From: Methyloversatilis discipulorum
GTDB lineage: Bacteria; Pseudomonadota; Gammaproteobacteria; Burkholderiales; Rhodocyclaceae
Direction of reading: 5' to 3'
NCBI RefSeq assembly: GCF_018780585.1
Contig: NZ_JADMJL010000016.1
Span: forward strand, 220,766 to 284,765
Length of the DNA: 64,000 nucleotides
A program made the translations under genes and the position numbers. How positions within the stretch are numbered: position 1 is the stretch's first letter; the number at the start of each line of letters is the position of its first letter. This document shows, in pieces, positions 26,208-34,232 of this stretch. Under the pieces are notes generated by a model. That model had not been told where the DNA came from. It worked only from the letters and a program-made list of their open reading frames with translations, and searched no databases.

Positions 26208-26914
26208 CGCGCGCCCTCCTGTACACCGCCACAGCGTATCGGCAGCGGCTTGTCGAGACGGGCGGCTGGCTTGCCGCCCCCGGTGACCGCTTGCGACGAC
26301 AGCCAGTGGGCAACCGCCTGGATGTCGTCGGCGCTCATGCGCTGGGCGATCTGCGCCATGCAGTCCGGCGCGTGCGCCTGACGGATGCCGCTCTTCCAGC
26401 CGGCGAGCTGGGCCGCCAGATAGTCGCGCGGCAGACCGAGCAGGCCGGGTATCGCCGGGGCGACGCCGGTCAGTGCGTTGCCGTGGCAGCTCTCGCAGGC
26501 GGGAATGTCGCGCGTCGCGTCGCCGCGGCGCACCAGTGCCTCGCCGCGGGCCAGTGTCGCGGCCTTCGGCGTGCTGCGCGCCGGCGGCGGGTAGGGCAGT
26601 TCGAGTGCCGCGAAGTGGCCGGCCATTTCACGCAGGTAGTCGTCGCTGAGCGTCTGCAGCAGACCGGTCATCAGCGGGTACTGACGACGGCCGTCGCGGA
26701 AGTTCAGCAGCTGGTTGTACAGATAGCCGGCCGGCTTGCCGGCGATGCGTGGGTAGTAGCCGTCGGCGGCGGCGCGGCCCTCGGCGCCGTGGCAGCCGGT
26801 ACAGGCGAGTACGCGTTGTTCGATATCGGTCGTGGTGTCCGGTGCGGCGTGAGCTGCGGTGCAGATCAGTGCGGCGCCGATCAGCAGGGCAGGGAGGGCG
26901 GTGAATCGAATCAT
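26204..26914 (-). CDS. Diheme cytochrome c (c4-like)
   Basis: 236 residues with signal peptide MIRFTALPALLIGAALICTAAHA. Two heme sites, CTGCH near 38-42 and CESCH near 142-146, lie in two related halves, each with a downstream Met candidate (YPLMTG; HAPDCM). This matches cytochrome c4-like soluble or loosely bound carriers. It is first in a two-gene unit with the triheme cytochrome and would pass its electrons on. A good inverted repeat matching the NtrC consensus lies 76 bases upstream. Confidence 0.85.
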   Translation of the reverse strand: MIRFTALPALLIGAALICTAAHAAPDTTTDIEQRVLACTGCHGAEGRAAADGYYPRIAGKPAGYLYNQLLNFRDGRRQYPLMTGLLQTLSDDYLREMAGHFAALELPYPPPARSTPKAATLARGEALVRRGDATRDIPACESCHGNALTGVAPAIPGLLGLPRDYLAAQLAGWKSGIRQAHAPDCMAQIAQRMSADDIQAVAHWLSSQAVTGGGKPAARLDKPLPIRCGGVQEGAR

Positions 26915-26989
26915 GACCAGGCGGGAAGCAGTGCGACGATGCGTCCCGATGATAAGCGCAGTCTCGGCAAGCGCCGGGTTATGACCAGA

Positions 26990-27006
26990 TGCACCGTAAC
27001 GGTGCA
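26990..27006. promoter_or_regulatory. NtrC-type inverted repeat
   Basis: TGCACC-GTAAC-GGTGCA matches the enteric NtrC consensus TGCACC-N5-GGTGCA at all twelve bases. It sits immediately after the rfaE2 stop and 76 bases upstream of the diheme cytochrome start. It could be a hairpin at the 3' end of rfaE2 instead; no T-run follows on either strand. Confidence 0.4.
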
Positions 27007-27007
27007 G

Positions 27008-27496
27008 TCACAGGCTGCGTATCTTACGGAGCAGCGCGGTGGTCGAACGCTCGTGTTCGAAGGCGATCGATTCGACCCGGCCGCCGCGCGCCAGCACCTC
27101 GGTAGCACCGACGATGCGCTCGACCGGCCAGTCGCCACCCTTGACCAGCACGTCCGGCGTGCAGGCCTTGATCAGGTCGAGCGGCGTGTCGGCATCGAAC
27201 CAGGTGACCAGACTGACCGATTCCAGCGCGGCGATCACCGCCGCGCGGTCTTCCAGCGCATTGACCGGACGGTCCTCGCCCTTGCCCTGGCGCTTCACCG
27301 ACGCGTCGGTGTTCAGCGCGACGATGAGCGAGCCGCCGAGCGCACGCGCCTGCGCCAGGCAGGTGACGTGGCCGCGGTGCAGGATGTCGAAACAGCCGTT
27401 GGTGAACACCACCGGACCCGGCAGCTCACGGCGGCGCGCCGTGAGCTCGTCCGGCGAGCAGATCTTGGCTTCGAAGGCCGGCGTGCCGCCCTGCAT
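27008..27496 (-). CDS. rfaE2: D-glycero-beta-D-manno-heptose 1-phosphate adenylyltransferase
   Basis: 162 residues, the length of the stand-alone HldE C-domain. The nucleotidyltransferase signature is [14 protein letters not shown] (about 31-44), and the C-terminal motif is [11 protein letters not shown]. It transfers AMP from ATP to heptose-1-phosphate, giving ADP-heptose for the LPS inner core. The kinase half (RfaE1) is not in the window. Its ATG shares one base with the TGA of the diiron protein gene upstream, so translation is coupled. Confidence 0.9.
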   Translation of the reverse strand: MQGGTPAFEAKICSPDELTARRRELPGPVVFTNGCFDILHRGHVTCLAQARALGGSLIVALNTDASVKRQGKGEDRPVNALEDRAAVIAALESVSLVTWFDADTPLDLIKACTPDVLVKGGDWPVERIVGATEVLARGGRVESIAFEHERSTTALLRKIRSL

Positions 27497-28326
27497 CAGG
27501 CGGCGCCGGCGTACTGCTTGCGGAAGCGGTTCAGGTCGCCCACCGTCTTGAAGCTTTCGCCGAACAGCGAACTGAGGTTGCGCAGGATGCCGCCGATCAC
27601 GCGTGCCTCGCAGTCCTTGTCGAAGCGGATCTGCTCGTCCAGCCAGCGCTCCAGCCACTCCGGATCGGGCAGGCGCGACTGCACGGTGTCGCGCGGGAAG
27701 TGCGCCTTGCTCACGTGCAGATTGGTCGGGTGCATCGGCTTGCCGGCGCGGCCGCTGGCGGCCATCAGCATGCCGATCTTCGAGAACGCGGCGCGCGCGG
27801 CGTCGCCCGCCTGATCGATCGCCCGCTTCATGTACTTCAGATAGGCGCCGCCATGACGCGCCTCGTCGCGCGACAGCAGGTCGTAGATGTGCTTGATCAC
27901 CGGCTCGGTATGCCACTCGGAGGCGCGGCGGTACCACTGGGTCAGGCGCACCTCGCCGCAGAAGTGCAGCATCAGCGTTTCCAGCGCCGGCGCCGGGTCG
28001 AACTCGAAGCGCACCTCGTGCAGTTCCTCTTCGGTCGGCGCCAGTTCCGGGCGGAAGCGGCGCAGGTATTCGATCAGCACCAGCGAGTGCTTCTGTTCCT
28101 CGTAGAACCAGATCGACATGAAGGCCGAGAAGTCGGAATCGTCGCGGTTGTCGCGCAGGAACATTTCGGTGGCCGGCAGCGCCGACCATTCGGTGATGGC
28201 GTTCATCTTGATCGTCATCGCCTGCTCGTCGGACAGCAGGGCGGCGTCGAAACTGTCCCAGGGCACGTCTTTCGCCATGTCCCAGCGGGCGGATTCGAGT
28301 GACTTGAACAGTTCGGGATAGAGCAT
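27496..28326 (-). CDS. Ferritin-like diiron protein (acyl-ACP desaturase-like)
   Basis: 276 residues, start ATG 28326 with AGGAG. Two diiron ligand pairs are visible: EEQKHS (about 75-80) and DEARHGG (about 153-159), with further acidic residues in NAITEW and [13 protein letters not shown]. The E-E-x-x-H and D-E-x-R-H-G spacing resembles stearoyl-ACP desaturases and related oxygen-using diiron enzymes. The likely chemistry is O2 activation on a fatty acyl or similar substrate; the substrate is unknown. It is coupled to rfaE2, perhaps linking it to envelope lipid work. Confidence 0.65.
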   Translation of the reverse strand: MLYPELFKSLESARWDMAKDVPWDSFDAALLSDEQAMTIKMNAITEWSALPATEMFLRDNRDDSDFSAFMSIWFYEEQKHSLVLIEYLRRFRPELAPTEEELHEVRFEFDPAPALETLMLHFCGEVRLTQWYRRASEWHTEPVIKHIYDLLSRDEARHGGAYLKYMKRAIDQAGDAARAAFSKIGMLMAASGRAGKPMHPTNLHVSKAHFPRDTVQSRLPDPEWLERWLDEQIRFDKDCEARVIGGILRNLSSLFGESFKTVGDLNRFRKQYAGAA

Positions 28327-28526
28327 GAAGGGCTCCTGAAGAAAAAAGCATTTTACGCGAGCAGAAGTCAGGCCGATGACAGCTTGTGGCCGCATCCCGC
28401 TTCCGTCGTCCGCGTGGCGAGGTCCGCGCATGCGCGACGCAAGCCGGCCGCTACGCAGCTGCCTATTCAATCATGGATGGACGCCGGCGGATCGCCGGAA
28501 AAGCGCGTGTTTCCCGTCGTCCCGGT

Positions 28527-29441
28527 TCAGTGGCTGGCGTGGGCGTCCCGCCAGGCGCGGACAGCGGGCCCGACGTCGCCGATGCCGCGTATCACGCGCA
28601 CGCCCGCTTCGTTGCGCAGCTTGTCGCGCGCACCGGCACCGCCGACCCACAGTTCCACTGTCGGCAGCAGCGCTTCGCGCAGCGTGCGGATGCCGGCAAT
28701 GGCCTGGCGCACCGGGAAGGCGGAACTGAAGGACAGCGCCACGATGTCGGCGCTGGCAGTGAGGGCAGAGGTGCGGATGTCGGCCAGTGGCATGCGAGGC
28801 CCGAGCGAACAGCACTGCGCACCTTCGGCGGTCAGCATCACCTCGACCATCAGCAGGCCCAGCGCGTGTTCCTCCTCCGGCAGCGTGGTCAGCAGCACGC
28901 GCGGCGGCTTGCCGGTGCGCGCGTAACTGGCCAGCGTTCCGCGCAGGAAGGACTGCGTCTGTTCGGTGTAGAAGTGCTCGTCCGGCACCCCGATGTCGCC
29001 GCGCATCCACGCTTCACCGATGTCCACGTTGAGCGGCGCGACCAGATCGGTGACCAGCCCCTGCAAGCCCTTTTCCAGCAGCGTCTGCTGGAACACCCGG
29101 CGCAATGCCTCGACGTCGTGGCTGCGAATGGCGTCGAGTATTTCGCCGGCCAGCAGCGCCGGCACGCGTGAGGCCTGCTCGGCCTCGATGATGAGCTGCA
29201 GTTCGGCCGCGCTGGCCGCCAGCAGCTTGCCGGGGCGCCAGCCCTGGTCCATCAGGCGGCGTATCAGGCGCAGCTTGCCGACGTCTTCGAGCGAGTACAG
29301 CCGCTCGCCGGCCTCGTCGCGGATGGGTTTGGGGAAACCGTAGCGACGTTCCCATACGCGCAGCGTGTCTTTCAGAAGGCCGGTCTCCCGCTCCACCGCG
29401 CTGATGGTCAGCAGGGACAGTCCTGATGCGTGAGCACTCAT
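28527..29441 (-). CDS. carH: CarH/LitR-type MerR regulator with B12 photoreceptor domain
   Basis: 304 residues. The MerR helix-turn-helix is at about 10-80 (LTISAVERETG, LRVWERRYGFP, RLYSLEDVGKLRLIRRL). A four-helix cap at about 90-170 contains the W-x9-E-H signature: W145, nine residues, E155-H156. The cobalamin-binding Rossmann domain follows with E190-x-H192-x-x-G195 giving the lower axial His. In Thermus and Myxococcus CarH, adenosylcobalamin holds a DNA-bound tetramer in the dark and light releases it. The residue after W145 is Met, where Thermus CarH has the His that forms the light-state adduct. The gene faces the lipid operon across two operators, one of which abuts its own start codon. 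Confidence 0.88.
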   Translation of the reverse strand: MSAHASGLSLLTISAVERETGLLKDTLRVWERRYGFPKPIRDEAGERLYSLEDVGKLRLIRRLMDQGWRPGKLLAASAAELQLIIEAEQASRVPALLAGEILDAIRSHDVEALRRVFQQTLLEKGLQGLVTDLVAPLNVDIGEAWMRGDIGVPDEHFYTEQTQSFLRGTLASYARTGKPPRVLLTTLPEEEHALGLLMVEVMLTAEGAQCCSLGPRMPLADIRTSALTASADIVALSFSSAFPVRQAIAGIRTLREALLPTVELWVGGAGARDKLRNEAGVRVIRGIGDVGPAVRAWRDAHASH

Positions 29442-29456
29442 TTTGTCCTGGACAAA
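29442..29456. promoter_or_regulatory. Operator 1 (CarH candidate), touching the carH start codon
   Basis: TTTGTCC-T-GGACAAA, a perfect 7-1-7 palindrome directly next to the carH ATG (29441). On the minus strand it supplies the only ribosome-site-like AGGA, so binding would also hide translation initiation. Confidence 0.75.
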
Positions 29457-29459
29457 TCG

Positions 29460-29488
29460 TTGACATGGCGACTCATGAGTCCTAGATT
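29460..29488 (+). promoter_or_regulatory. Sigma-70 promoter of the light-stress operon
   Basis: TTGACA (29460-29465, perfect -35), 17-bp spacer, TAGATT (29483-29488). It lies between the two operators, with the start predicted near 29495. Confidence 0.75.
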
Positions 29489-29503
29489 ACGGCTTGAGTC
29501 TTG

Positions 29504-29520
29504 TTTTGTCCAGGACAAAA
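29504..29520. promoter_or_regulatory. Operator 2 (CarH candidate), downstream of the predicted start
   Basis: TTTTGTCC-A-GGACAAAA, a perfect 8-1-8 palindrome with the same core as operator 1 and 63 bp from it centre to centre (six helical turns). The two sites flank the promoter, so a tetramer bound at both could loop or block RNA polymerase. Confidence 0.75.
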
Positions 29521-29530
29521 AGGGGGCGGT

Positions 29531-29797
29531 ATGAAGACAATGAAAAGTGCAGGAAGCGCGATGGCGATGCTGTTCAGCGTGTCCGCGTGGGCAGTCATGC
29601 CGTCGGCCGGCGAGCCGGTCGTGCACGAGCCCGCGGCGGCGCCAACGTCGAACACGTCTGCGACGACGCGGCCGGCATCGAGCCAGACCGATGCGCTGGT
29701 TCATCTGCACCGCGCCGCAACCGGTGCCTACTTCCCGGCGCACCTCATCGTCGATGCTTCGGCGCGCTGCTGCGAGTCGGCCCGTGCTGCGCGCTGA
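29531..29797 (+). CDS. Small exported protein of unknown function, first gene of the light-stress operon
   Basis: 88 residues with signal peptide MKTMKSAGSAMAMLFSVSAWA. The mature part is Pro/Ala/Thr-rich, then ALVHLHRAATGAYFPAHLIVDASARCC. I do not recognise a family. GGGGG (29522-29526) precedes the ATG. The end overlaps the predicted GTG of the peroxidase gene by 14 bases. The two adjacent cysteines near the C-terminus could form a disulfide or bind metal. It is the first cistron behind the putative CarH-controlled promoter. Confidence 0.55.
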   Translation: MKTMKSAGSAMAMLFSVSAWAVMPSAGEPVVHEPAAAPTSNTSATTRPASSQTDALVHLHRAATGAYFPAHLIVDASARCCESARAAR

Positions 29798-30344
29798 CGG
29801 TCTGCGCATCGTCTTCGCGCTGATGACGACCTTGACTTCGATGACTGCGGCTGCGGCCGACGCCTGTCCGACGCTGCTCGATCGTTCGATTCCCGGCCTG
29901 CTCGACGGCAAGCCGCGTTCGCTGTGCGAATACAGCGGCCGCGTGCTGCTGGTGGTCAACACCGCCAGTCGCTGTGGCTATACCGGCCAGTACGCCGGGC
30001 TGGAGAAGCTGCAGGACAGCTACGGCAAACGCGGCCTGACCGTGCTCGGCTTCCCGTCGAACGACTTCGGCAACCAGGAGCCGGGAAGCGACAAGGACAT
30101 CGCCGAGTTCTGCAGCATGACCTATGGCGTCAAGTTTCCGATGTTCTCGAAGACCTCGGTCAGGGGCGCGCAGCGCCACCCCTTCTACGCCGATCTGGCG
30201 AAGGCCTCGGGTTCGGAGCCGGCGTGGAACTTCCACAAATACCTGATCGGGCGCGACGGCCGGACGGTGACCGCTTTCCCCAGCAACGTGGCACCCGATT
30301 CGAACGTGCTGCTGCGCGAGATCGAAGCGGCTCTGGGCAGATGA
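29784..30344 (+). CDS. Glutathione peroxidase-like protein, exported
   Basis: 186 residues from GTG 29784, which gives a signal peptide (VLRADGLRIVFALMTTLTSMTAAAADA); ATG 29823 would cut into it. The peroxidase motifs are VVNTASRCGYTGQYAGLE with the peroxidatic Cys, LGFPSNDFGNQEPGSD with the conserved Gln, and WNFHKYLIGRDG with the Trp. It reduces organic or lipid peroxides using a thiol, here in the periplasm. Placement in the light-stress operon fits repair of photo-oxidised lipids. A 102-base gap with no terminator separates it from the next gene. Confidence 0.82.
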   Translation: MLRADGLRIVFALMTTLTSMTAAAADACPTLLDRSIPGLLDGKPRSLCEYSGRVLLVVNTASRCGYTGQYAGLEKLQDSYGKRGLTVLGFPSNDFGNQEPGSDKDIAEFCSMTYGVKFPMFSKTSVRGAQRHPFYADLAKASGSEPAWNFHKYLIGRDGRTVTAFPSNVAPDSNVLLREIEAALGR

Positions 30345-30446
30345 CGCAGATCGGCGGATCGCACACGCAAATTCGAGCGGGTGAATCCGCGCAGGTGAAT
30401 CCATAACGCGCGTTCGCGTGTAGCGGTGGGCTGGAGGCAGAAAAGA

Positions 30447-31730
30447 ATGAAGATTGCGGTCGTGGGGGCAGGCATTTCGGGCCTGTCGGCAGCCTGGTTG
30501 CTGTCGCGCCGGCACGAGGTGACGCTGTATGAGCAGGAGGGCCGCCTGGGCGGTCACTCGAACACGGTGGATGTCGAGATCGACGGCGTGAGCCATCCGG
30601 TCGACACCGGCTTCATCGTGTTCAATCGCGACACCTATCCGCATTTGTGCGGACTGTTCTCGCTGCTCGGCGTGTCGATCGCCGACAGCGACATGTCCTT
30701 CGGCGTGTCGCTGCGCGAGCCGGACATCGAGTGGGCCGGTACCAATCTGGCCAGCGTGTTCGCGCAGCCAGCGAACCTGGCGCGCCCGCGCTTCTGGGGC
30801 ATGCTGCAGGACATCCTGCGCTTCAATTCGTCAGTCACCGAGAGGGCGGCCAATGGCACCGCCGAACACATTTCGCTCGGCGAGTTCCTGGTGCGCAACC
30901 GTTACGGCGACGCTTTCCGCGACTGGTATCTGCTGCCGATGGCGGCGGCCATCTGGTCCTGTCCGACGCAGACCATGATGAGCTATCCGCTCGCCACCTT
31001 TGCGCGCTTCTGTCACAACCACGGTCTGCTGCGGGTGAACGACCGGCCGCAATGGCTCACCGTGCGCGGCGGGTCGCGCGAGTATGTGAAGCGCCTGGCG
31101 GCCTCGCTGCAGGACGTGCGCCGTGCGTCGGCCGTAAAGGGTCTGCAGCGCGTATCCGATGGCGTGCTGGTGCAGGCGGCTGGCGTGCTCGAACGCTACG
31201 ACCAGGTGGTGCTGGCCTGTCATTCGGACGAGGCGCTGGCGCTGCTCGGCGATACGGCGACGGCGTCCGAGCGGCGTCTGCTGGGCGCCATCCGCTACCA
31301 GCCCAATCATGCGGTGCTGCACACCGACACGGCGTTGCTGCCGCGCAACCGCCGCGTCTGGTCGTCGTGGAACTACATGGCAGGCGTCGGCGCGCCGGAC
31401 AGCCGGCCGGTCAGCGTGTCCTACCTGATGAACCGGCTGCAGCCGCTGCCTTTCGAGCAGCCGGTGGTGGTGTCGCTGAACCCGTTCATCGAGCCGGACC
31501 CCGCCCGCGTGATCGCCCGCATCGATTACGCGCATCCGCTGTTCGATGGTCCGGCCATCGACGCGCAGGCGCGGCTGCCGGAAATCCAGGGGCGCGATCG
31601 CCTGTGGTACTGCGGCGCGTGGACCGGCTACGGCTTCCACGAAGACGGCCTCGCCTCGGCGGTGCGCGTCGCCCGTCACCTGGGCGCAGACATTCCGTGG
31701 CAGCGCAGCGGCGAGGTGCTGGCCGCATGA
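30447..31730 (+). CDS. FAD-dependent amine oxidase/desaturase-like protein (COG2907)
   Basis: 427 residues, no signal peptide. The N-terminus is a Rossmann FAD site, IAVVGAGISGLSAAWLL, followed by E-Q-E-G-R-LGGHSNTV and DTGFIVFN. The C-terminal FAD motif is near 395-415 (WYCGAWTGYGFHEDGLASA). This COG2907 family is related to phytoene desaturase and is nearly always next to DUF1365 and Cfa-like genes, as here. In Rhodobacter-type clusters, such proteins have been linked to fatty-acid modification under singlet oxygen. GGAGG at 30433-30437 supports the ATG. Its end overlaps the DUF1365 start (ATGA). Confidence 0.8.
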   Translation: MKIAVVGAGISGLSAAWLLSRRHEVTLYEQEGRLGGHSNTVDVEIDGVSHPVDTGFIVFNRDTYPHLCGLFSLLGVSIADSDMSFGVSLREPDIEWAGTNLASVFAQPANLARPRFWGMLQDILRFNSSVTERAANGTAEHISLGEFLVRNRYGDAFRDWYLLPMAAAIWSCPTQTMMSYPLATFARFCHNHGLLRVNDRPQWLTVRGGSREYVKRLAASLQDVRRASAVKGLQRVSDGVLVQAAGVLERYDQVVLACHSDEALALLGDTATASERRLLGAIRYQPNHAVLHTDTALLPRNRRVWSSWNYMAGVGAPDSRPVSVSYLMNRLQPLPFEQPVVVSLNPFIEPDPARVIARIDYAHPLFDGPAIDAQARLPEIQGRDRLWYCGAWTGYGFHEDGLASAVRVARHLGADIPWQRSGEVLAA

Positions 31731-32497
31731 GCGATGTGGTGGCGGTCAGCCTCTGTCGCGGCGCGGTCATGCACGCCCGCGCGACGCCGGTGCGCACCCG
31801 CTTCGCCTACCGCCTGTTCTTCCTGCGCATCGCGCTGAGCCGTCTTGGCCGGCAGCCGGTGCCGATGCTGGCGCTGAACCGCTGGGCGCCGCTGTCCTTT
31901 CACTACCGCGACCACGGCGCGCGCGACGGCTCACACCCGTTGCTCTGGATACGCGCGCTGCTGGCACGTGAAGGTCTGGGCTGCGCCGACGGCGAAGTGG
32001 TGCTGCAGACCATGCCGCGGCTGTTCGGCTACGTGTTCAACCCGGTCAGCTTCTGGTTCTGCCATGACCGTGCCGGTGCGCTGCGCGCTGTGCTGTGCGA
32101 AGTGAACAACACCTTCGGCGAGCGTCACGATTACCTGGTCGCGCACGCCGACGGTCGGCCGATCGGCGACGGCGAGTGGATGGAGACGCGCAAGGTGTTT
32201 CACGTATCGCCCTTCTTCCCGGTCAGCGGCAGCTACCGCTTCCGCTTCGATCGGCGGGGTGATCTGCACGCGGTGGCCATCGACTACCACGACGGCGGTG
32301 AACGCCGGCTGCGCACACGCGTGTCCGGTCGTGCCGAAACCATGAGCCGGGCTGCCGCCTGGCGCGCACTGGCCGCGCACCCGCTGATGACGCTGGCGGT
32401 GATCGCGCGCATCCACGTGCAGGCCTTCCATCTGTGGCGCGCGCGCGTGCCCTTCTTCAGCAAACCGCAACCTCCCGTACAGGAAATGACCCGATGA
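31727..32497 (+). CDS. DUF1365 family protein
   Basis: 256 residues. Typical DUF1365 segments are visible: ATPVRTRFAYRLFFLRI, LGYVFNPVSFWFCHDR-like text (MPRLFGYVFNPVSFWFC), EVNNTFGERHDYLV and KVFHVSPFFPVSGSYRF. The biochemical activity is not known to me; co-occurrence with the FAD oxidase and the methyltransferase is strict in proteobacteria and points to a shared lipid product. It overlaps both neighbours by four bases. Confidence 0.8.
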   Translation: MSDVVAVSLCRGAVMHARATPVRTRFAYRLFFLRIALSRLGRQPVPMLALNRWAPLSFHYRDHGARDGSHPLLWIRALLAREGLGCADGEVVLQTMPRLFGYVFNPVSFWFCHDRAGALRAVLCEVNNTFGERHDYLVAHADGRPIGDGEWMETRKVFHVSPFFPVSGSYRFRFDRRGDLHAVAIDYHDGGERRLRTRVSGRAETMSRAAAWRALAAHPLMTLAVIARIHVQAFHLWRARVPFFSKPQPPVQEMTR

Positions 32498-33708
32498 ATC
32501 AGCCCGACGTCCTGATTTCGCTCGAGCGCCGGAATGCGCTGCCGTTCGCCGCACGTCAGGTGTGCCGGCTGCTGGAGCGCATCGAACACGGCTGGCTGCT
32601 GATGACGCTGCCTAACGGCGAACTGCTGTCCTTCGGCCACCACGGCGAGCCGGTGGAGATGCGGGTGAAAGACTGGGCCACCTTCGATCACGTCATCGCG
32701 CGCGGTGACATCGGCCTTGGCGAAGCCTGGTTCGACGGGTTGTGGGACAGCGACCACCTGGCGCGCGTGCTCACACTGTTCGCGCTGAACCGGGAGGCGC
32801 TCGGGCGCGCCATACACGGCAATCTGCTGGCGCTGGCGCTGGCCCGCATCCGCCACCTCTGCCGCGCCAACACGCGCAGCGGAAGCCGCCGCAACATCAT
32901 GGCGCACTACGATCTGGGCAACGATTTCTACGCGCTGTGGCTGGACCGCAGCATGACGTACTCGAGCGCCTTGTTCGAAGGCGACGCCCAGCGCGATCTG
33001 GCGGCCGCCCAACACGCCAAGTACGCGCGCATCGCCCGCGTGCTGCGCCTGCAGCGCGATCAGCCGGTGATCGAGATCGGTTGCGGCTGGGGCGGCTTTG
33101 CCGAAGTGGCGGCGCGGGACAACGGCGCCTACGTGCACGGCGTGACGCTGTCGCCGGCGCAACTGGCGTGGGCGCGCGAACGGGCCCAGCGCGGCGGCTT
33201 CGCCGACCGGGCCAGCTTCGAACTGTGTGACTACCGCGACCTGCGTGGCCAGGTCAGCCGCATCGTGTCGATCGAAATGCTGGAGGCGGTCGGCGAGCGC
33301 TGGTGGCCGACCTATTTCGCCAAGCTGAACGGCCTGCTCACGGTCGGCGGCGAAGCGGTGGTGCAGACCATAAGCATCGCCGACGATCTGTTCCCGCGTT
33401 ACCGCAAGGGCACCGACTTCATCCAGCAGTACGTGTTCCCCGGCGGCATGCTGCCGTCGCCGTCGGTGTTCGTGGACCGGGCACAGCGCGCCGGTCTGAA
33501 GCTGCGTGACGACTACCGCTTCGGCATCGACTACGCGATCACGCTGGCACGCTGGCGCGAAACCTTCGAGCAGCACACCGACGCCTTGCGCGCGCTCGGC
33601 TTCGATACCCGCTTCCAGCGGCTGTGGCGCTTCTACCTCGCGTACTGCGAGGCGGGCTTCCGCGCCGGGTCGATCGACGTGCACCAGTTCCACCTGGTGA
33701 AGCCGTGA
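32494..33708 (+). CDS. cfa: Cyclopropane-fatty-acyl-phospholipid synthase-like methyltransferase
   Basis: 404 residues. The SAM-binding fold is marked by VIEIGCGWGGFAEVAA (about 190-205), preceded by the family motif AHYDLGNDFYALWLDRSMTYSSA and followed by GVTLSPAQLAWA and VSIEMLEAVGERWWPTYF; the bicarbonate-site Glu of Cfa proteins is in that last stretch. It adds a methylene or methyl group from SAM to double bonds of membrane phospholipids. In stress clusters of this layout the product may be a branched or furan fatty acid rather than a simple cyclopropane. It is coupled to DUF1365 (ATGA) and to the next gene (GTGA). Confidence 0.85.
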   Translation: MNQPDVLISLERRNALPFAARQVCRLLERIEHGWLLMTLPNGELLSFGHHGEPVEMRVKDWATFDHVIARGDIGLGEAWFDGLWDSDHLARVLTLFALNREALGRAIHGNLLALALARIRHLCRANTRSGSRRNIMAHYDLGNDFYALWLDRSMTYSSALFEGDAQRDLAAAQHAKYARIARVLRLQRDQPVIEIGCGWGGFAEVAARDNGAYVHGVTLSPAQLAWARERAQRGGFADRASFELCDYRDLRGQVSRIVSIEMLEAVGERWWPTYFAKLNGLLTVGGEAVVQTISIADDLFPRYRKGTDFIQQYVFPGGMLPSPSVFVDRAQRAGLKLRDDYRFGIDYAITLARWRETFEQHTDALRALGFDTRFQRLWRFYLAYCEAGFRAGSIDVHQFHLVKP

Positions 33709-34232
33709 TCAGGCGTCTGCTCTGCGCGCTGCTGTTCGCTTCGGCCTGCGCATTCGCACAGCCGCCGGCGGGCGTGGTCGATCTGCTCGACGATCCGAAG
33801 CCGCTGGGTAGCGGCGAGATGCGCTGGTTCGGTCTCAAGCTGTACGACGCGACGCTGTGGGTGAGTGGTGGCCGTTACCAGCCGGATGGCGGCTTCGCGC
33901 TGAGCCTGCGCTACGCCCGCGACTTCGACGGCGTGCGGCTGGCGCGCGCCAGCATCGACGAAATCCGCCGCCTGGGCGAGCGCGACGACGCGAAGATCGC
34001 GCGCTGGCACGAGGTGCTGGCCCGCGTATTTCCGGACGTGAAGGCGGGCGAGGTGATCACCGGCGTCAAGCTGGCCGACGGCAGCGCACGCTTCTTTCAC
34101 CAGGGGCGGGCGCTGCCGGCGGTCGACGATCGCGCGCTGTCGGACGCCTTCTTCGCGATCTGGCTCGATCCGCGCACGCGCGAGCCAGCGCTGCGCGCGA
34201 AGCTGCTGGCCGAGGCCGGGCAGGCGCGGTGA
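33705..34232 (+). CDS. Chalcone-isomerase-like exported protein
   Basis: 175 residues, GTG start inside the cfa stop. Signal peptide MIRRLLCALLFASACAFA. The body (GEMRWFGLKLYDATLWV, FALSLRYARDFDG, GEVITGVKLADGSARFFHQG, FFAIWLDPRT) matches the CHI-like fold proteins that bind fatty acids or similar ligands. A periplasmic lipid-binding role beside the methyltransferase and the carrier is reasonable. It overlaps the next gene by GTGA. Confidence 0.75.
   Translation: MIRRLLCALLFASACAFAQPPAGVVDLLDDPKPLGSGEMRWFGLKLYDATLWVSGGRYQPDGGFALSLRYARDFDGVRLARASIDEIRRLGERDDAKIARWHEVLARVFPDVKAGEVITGVKLADGSARFFHQGRALPAVDDRALSDAFFAIWLDPRTREPALRAKLLAEAGQAR

Noticed and set aside
29443-29520. TTTGTCC palindromes considered as LexA or Fur boxes
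   Set aside because: They match neither CTGT-N8-ACAG nor the Fur pattern; the adjacent MerR-type gene is the better candidate.
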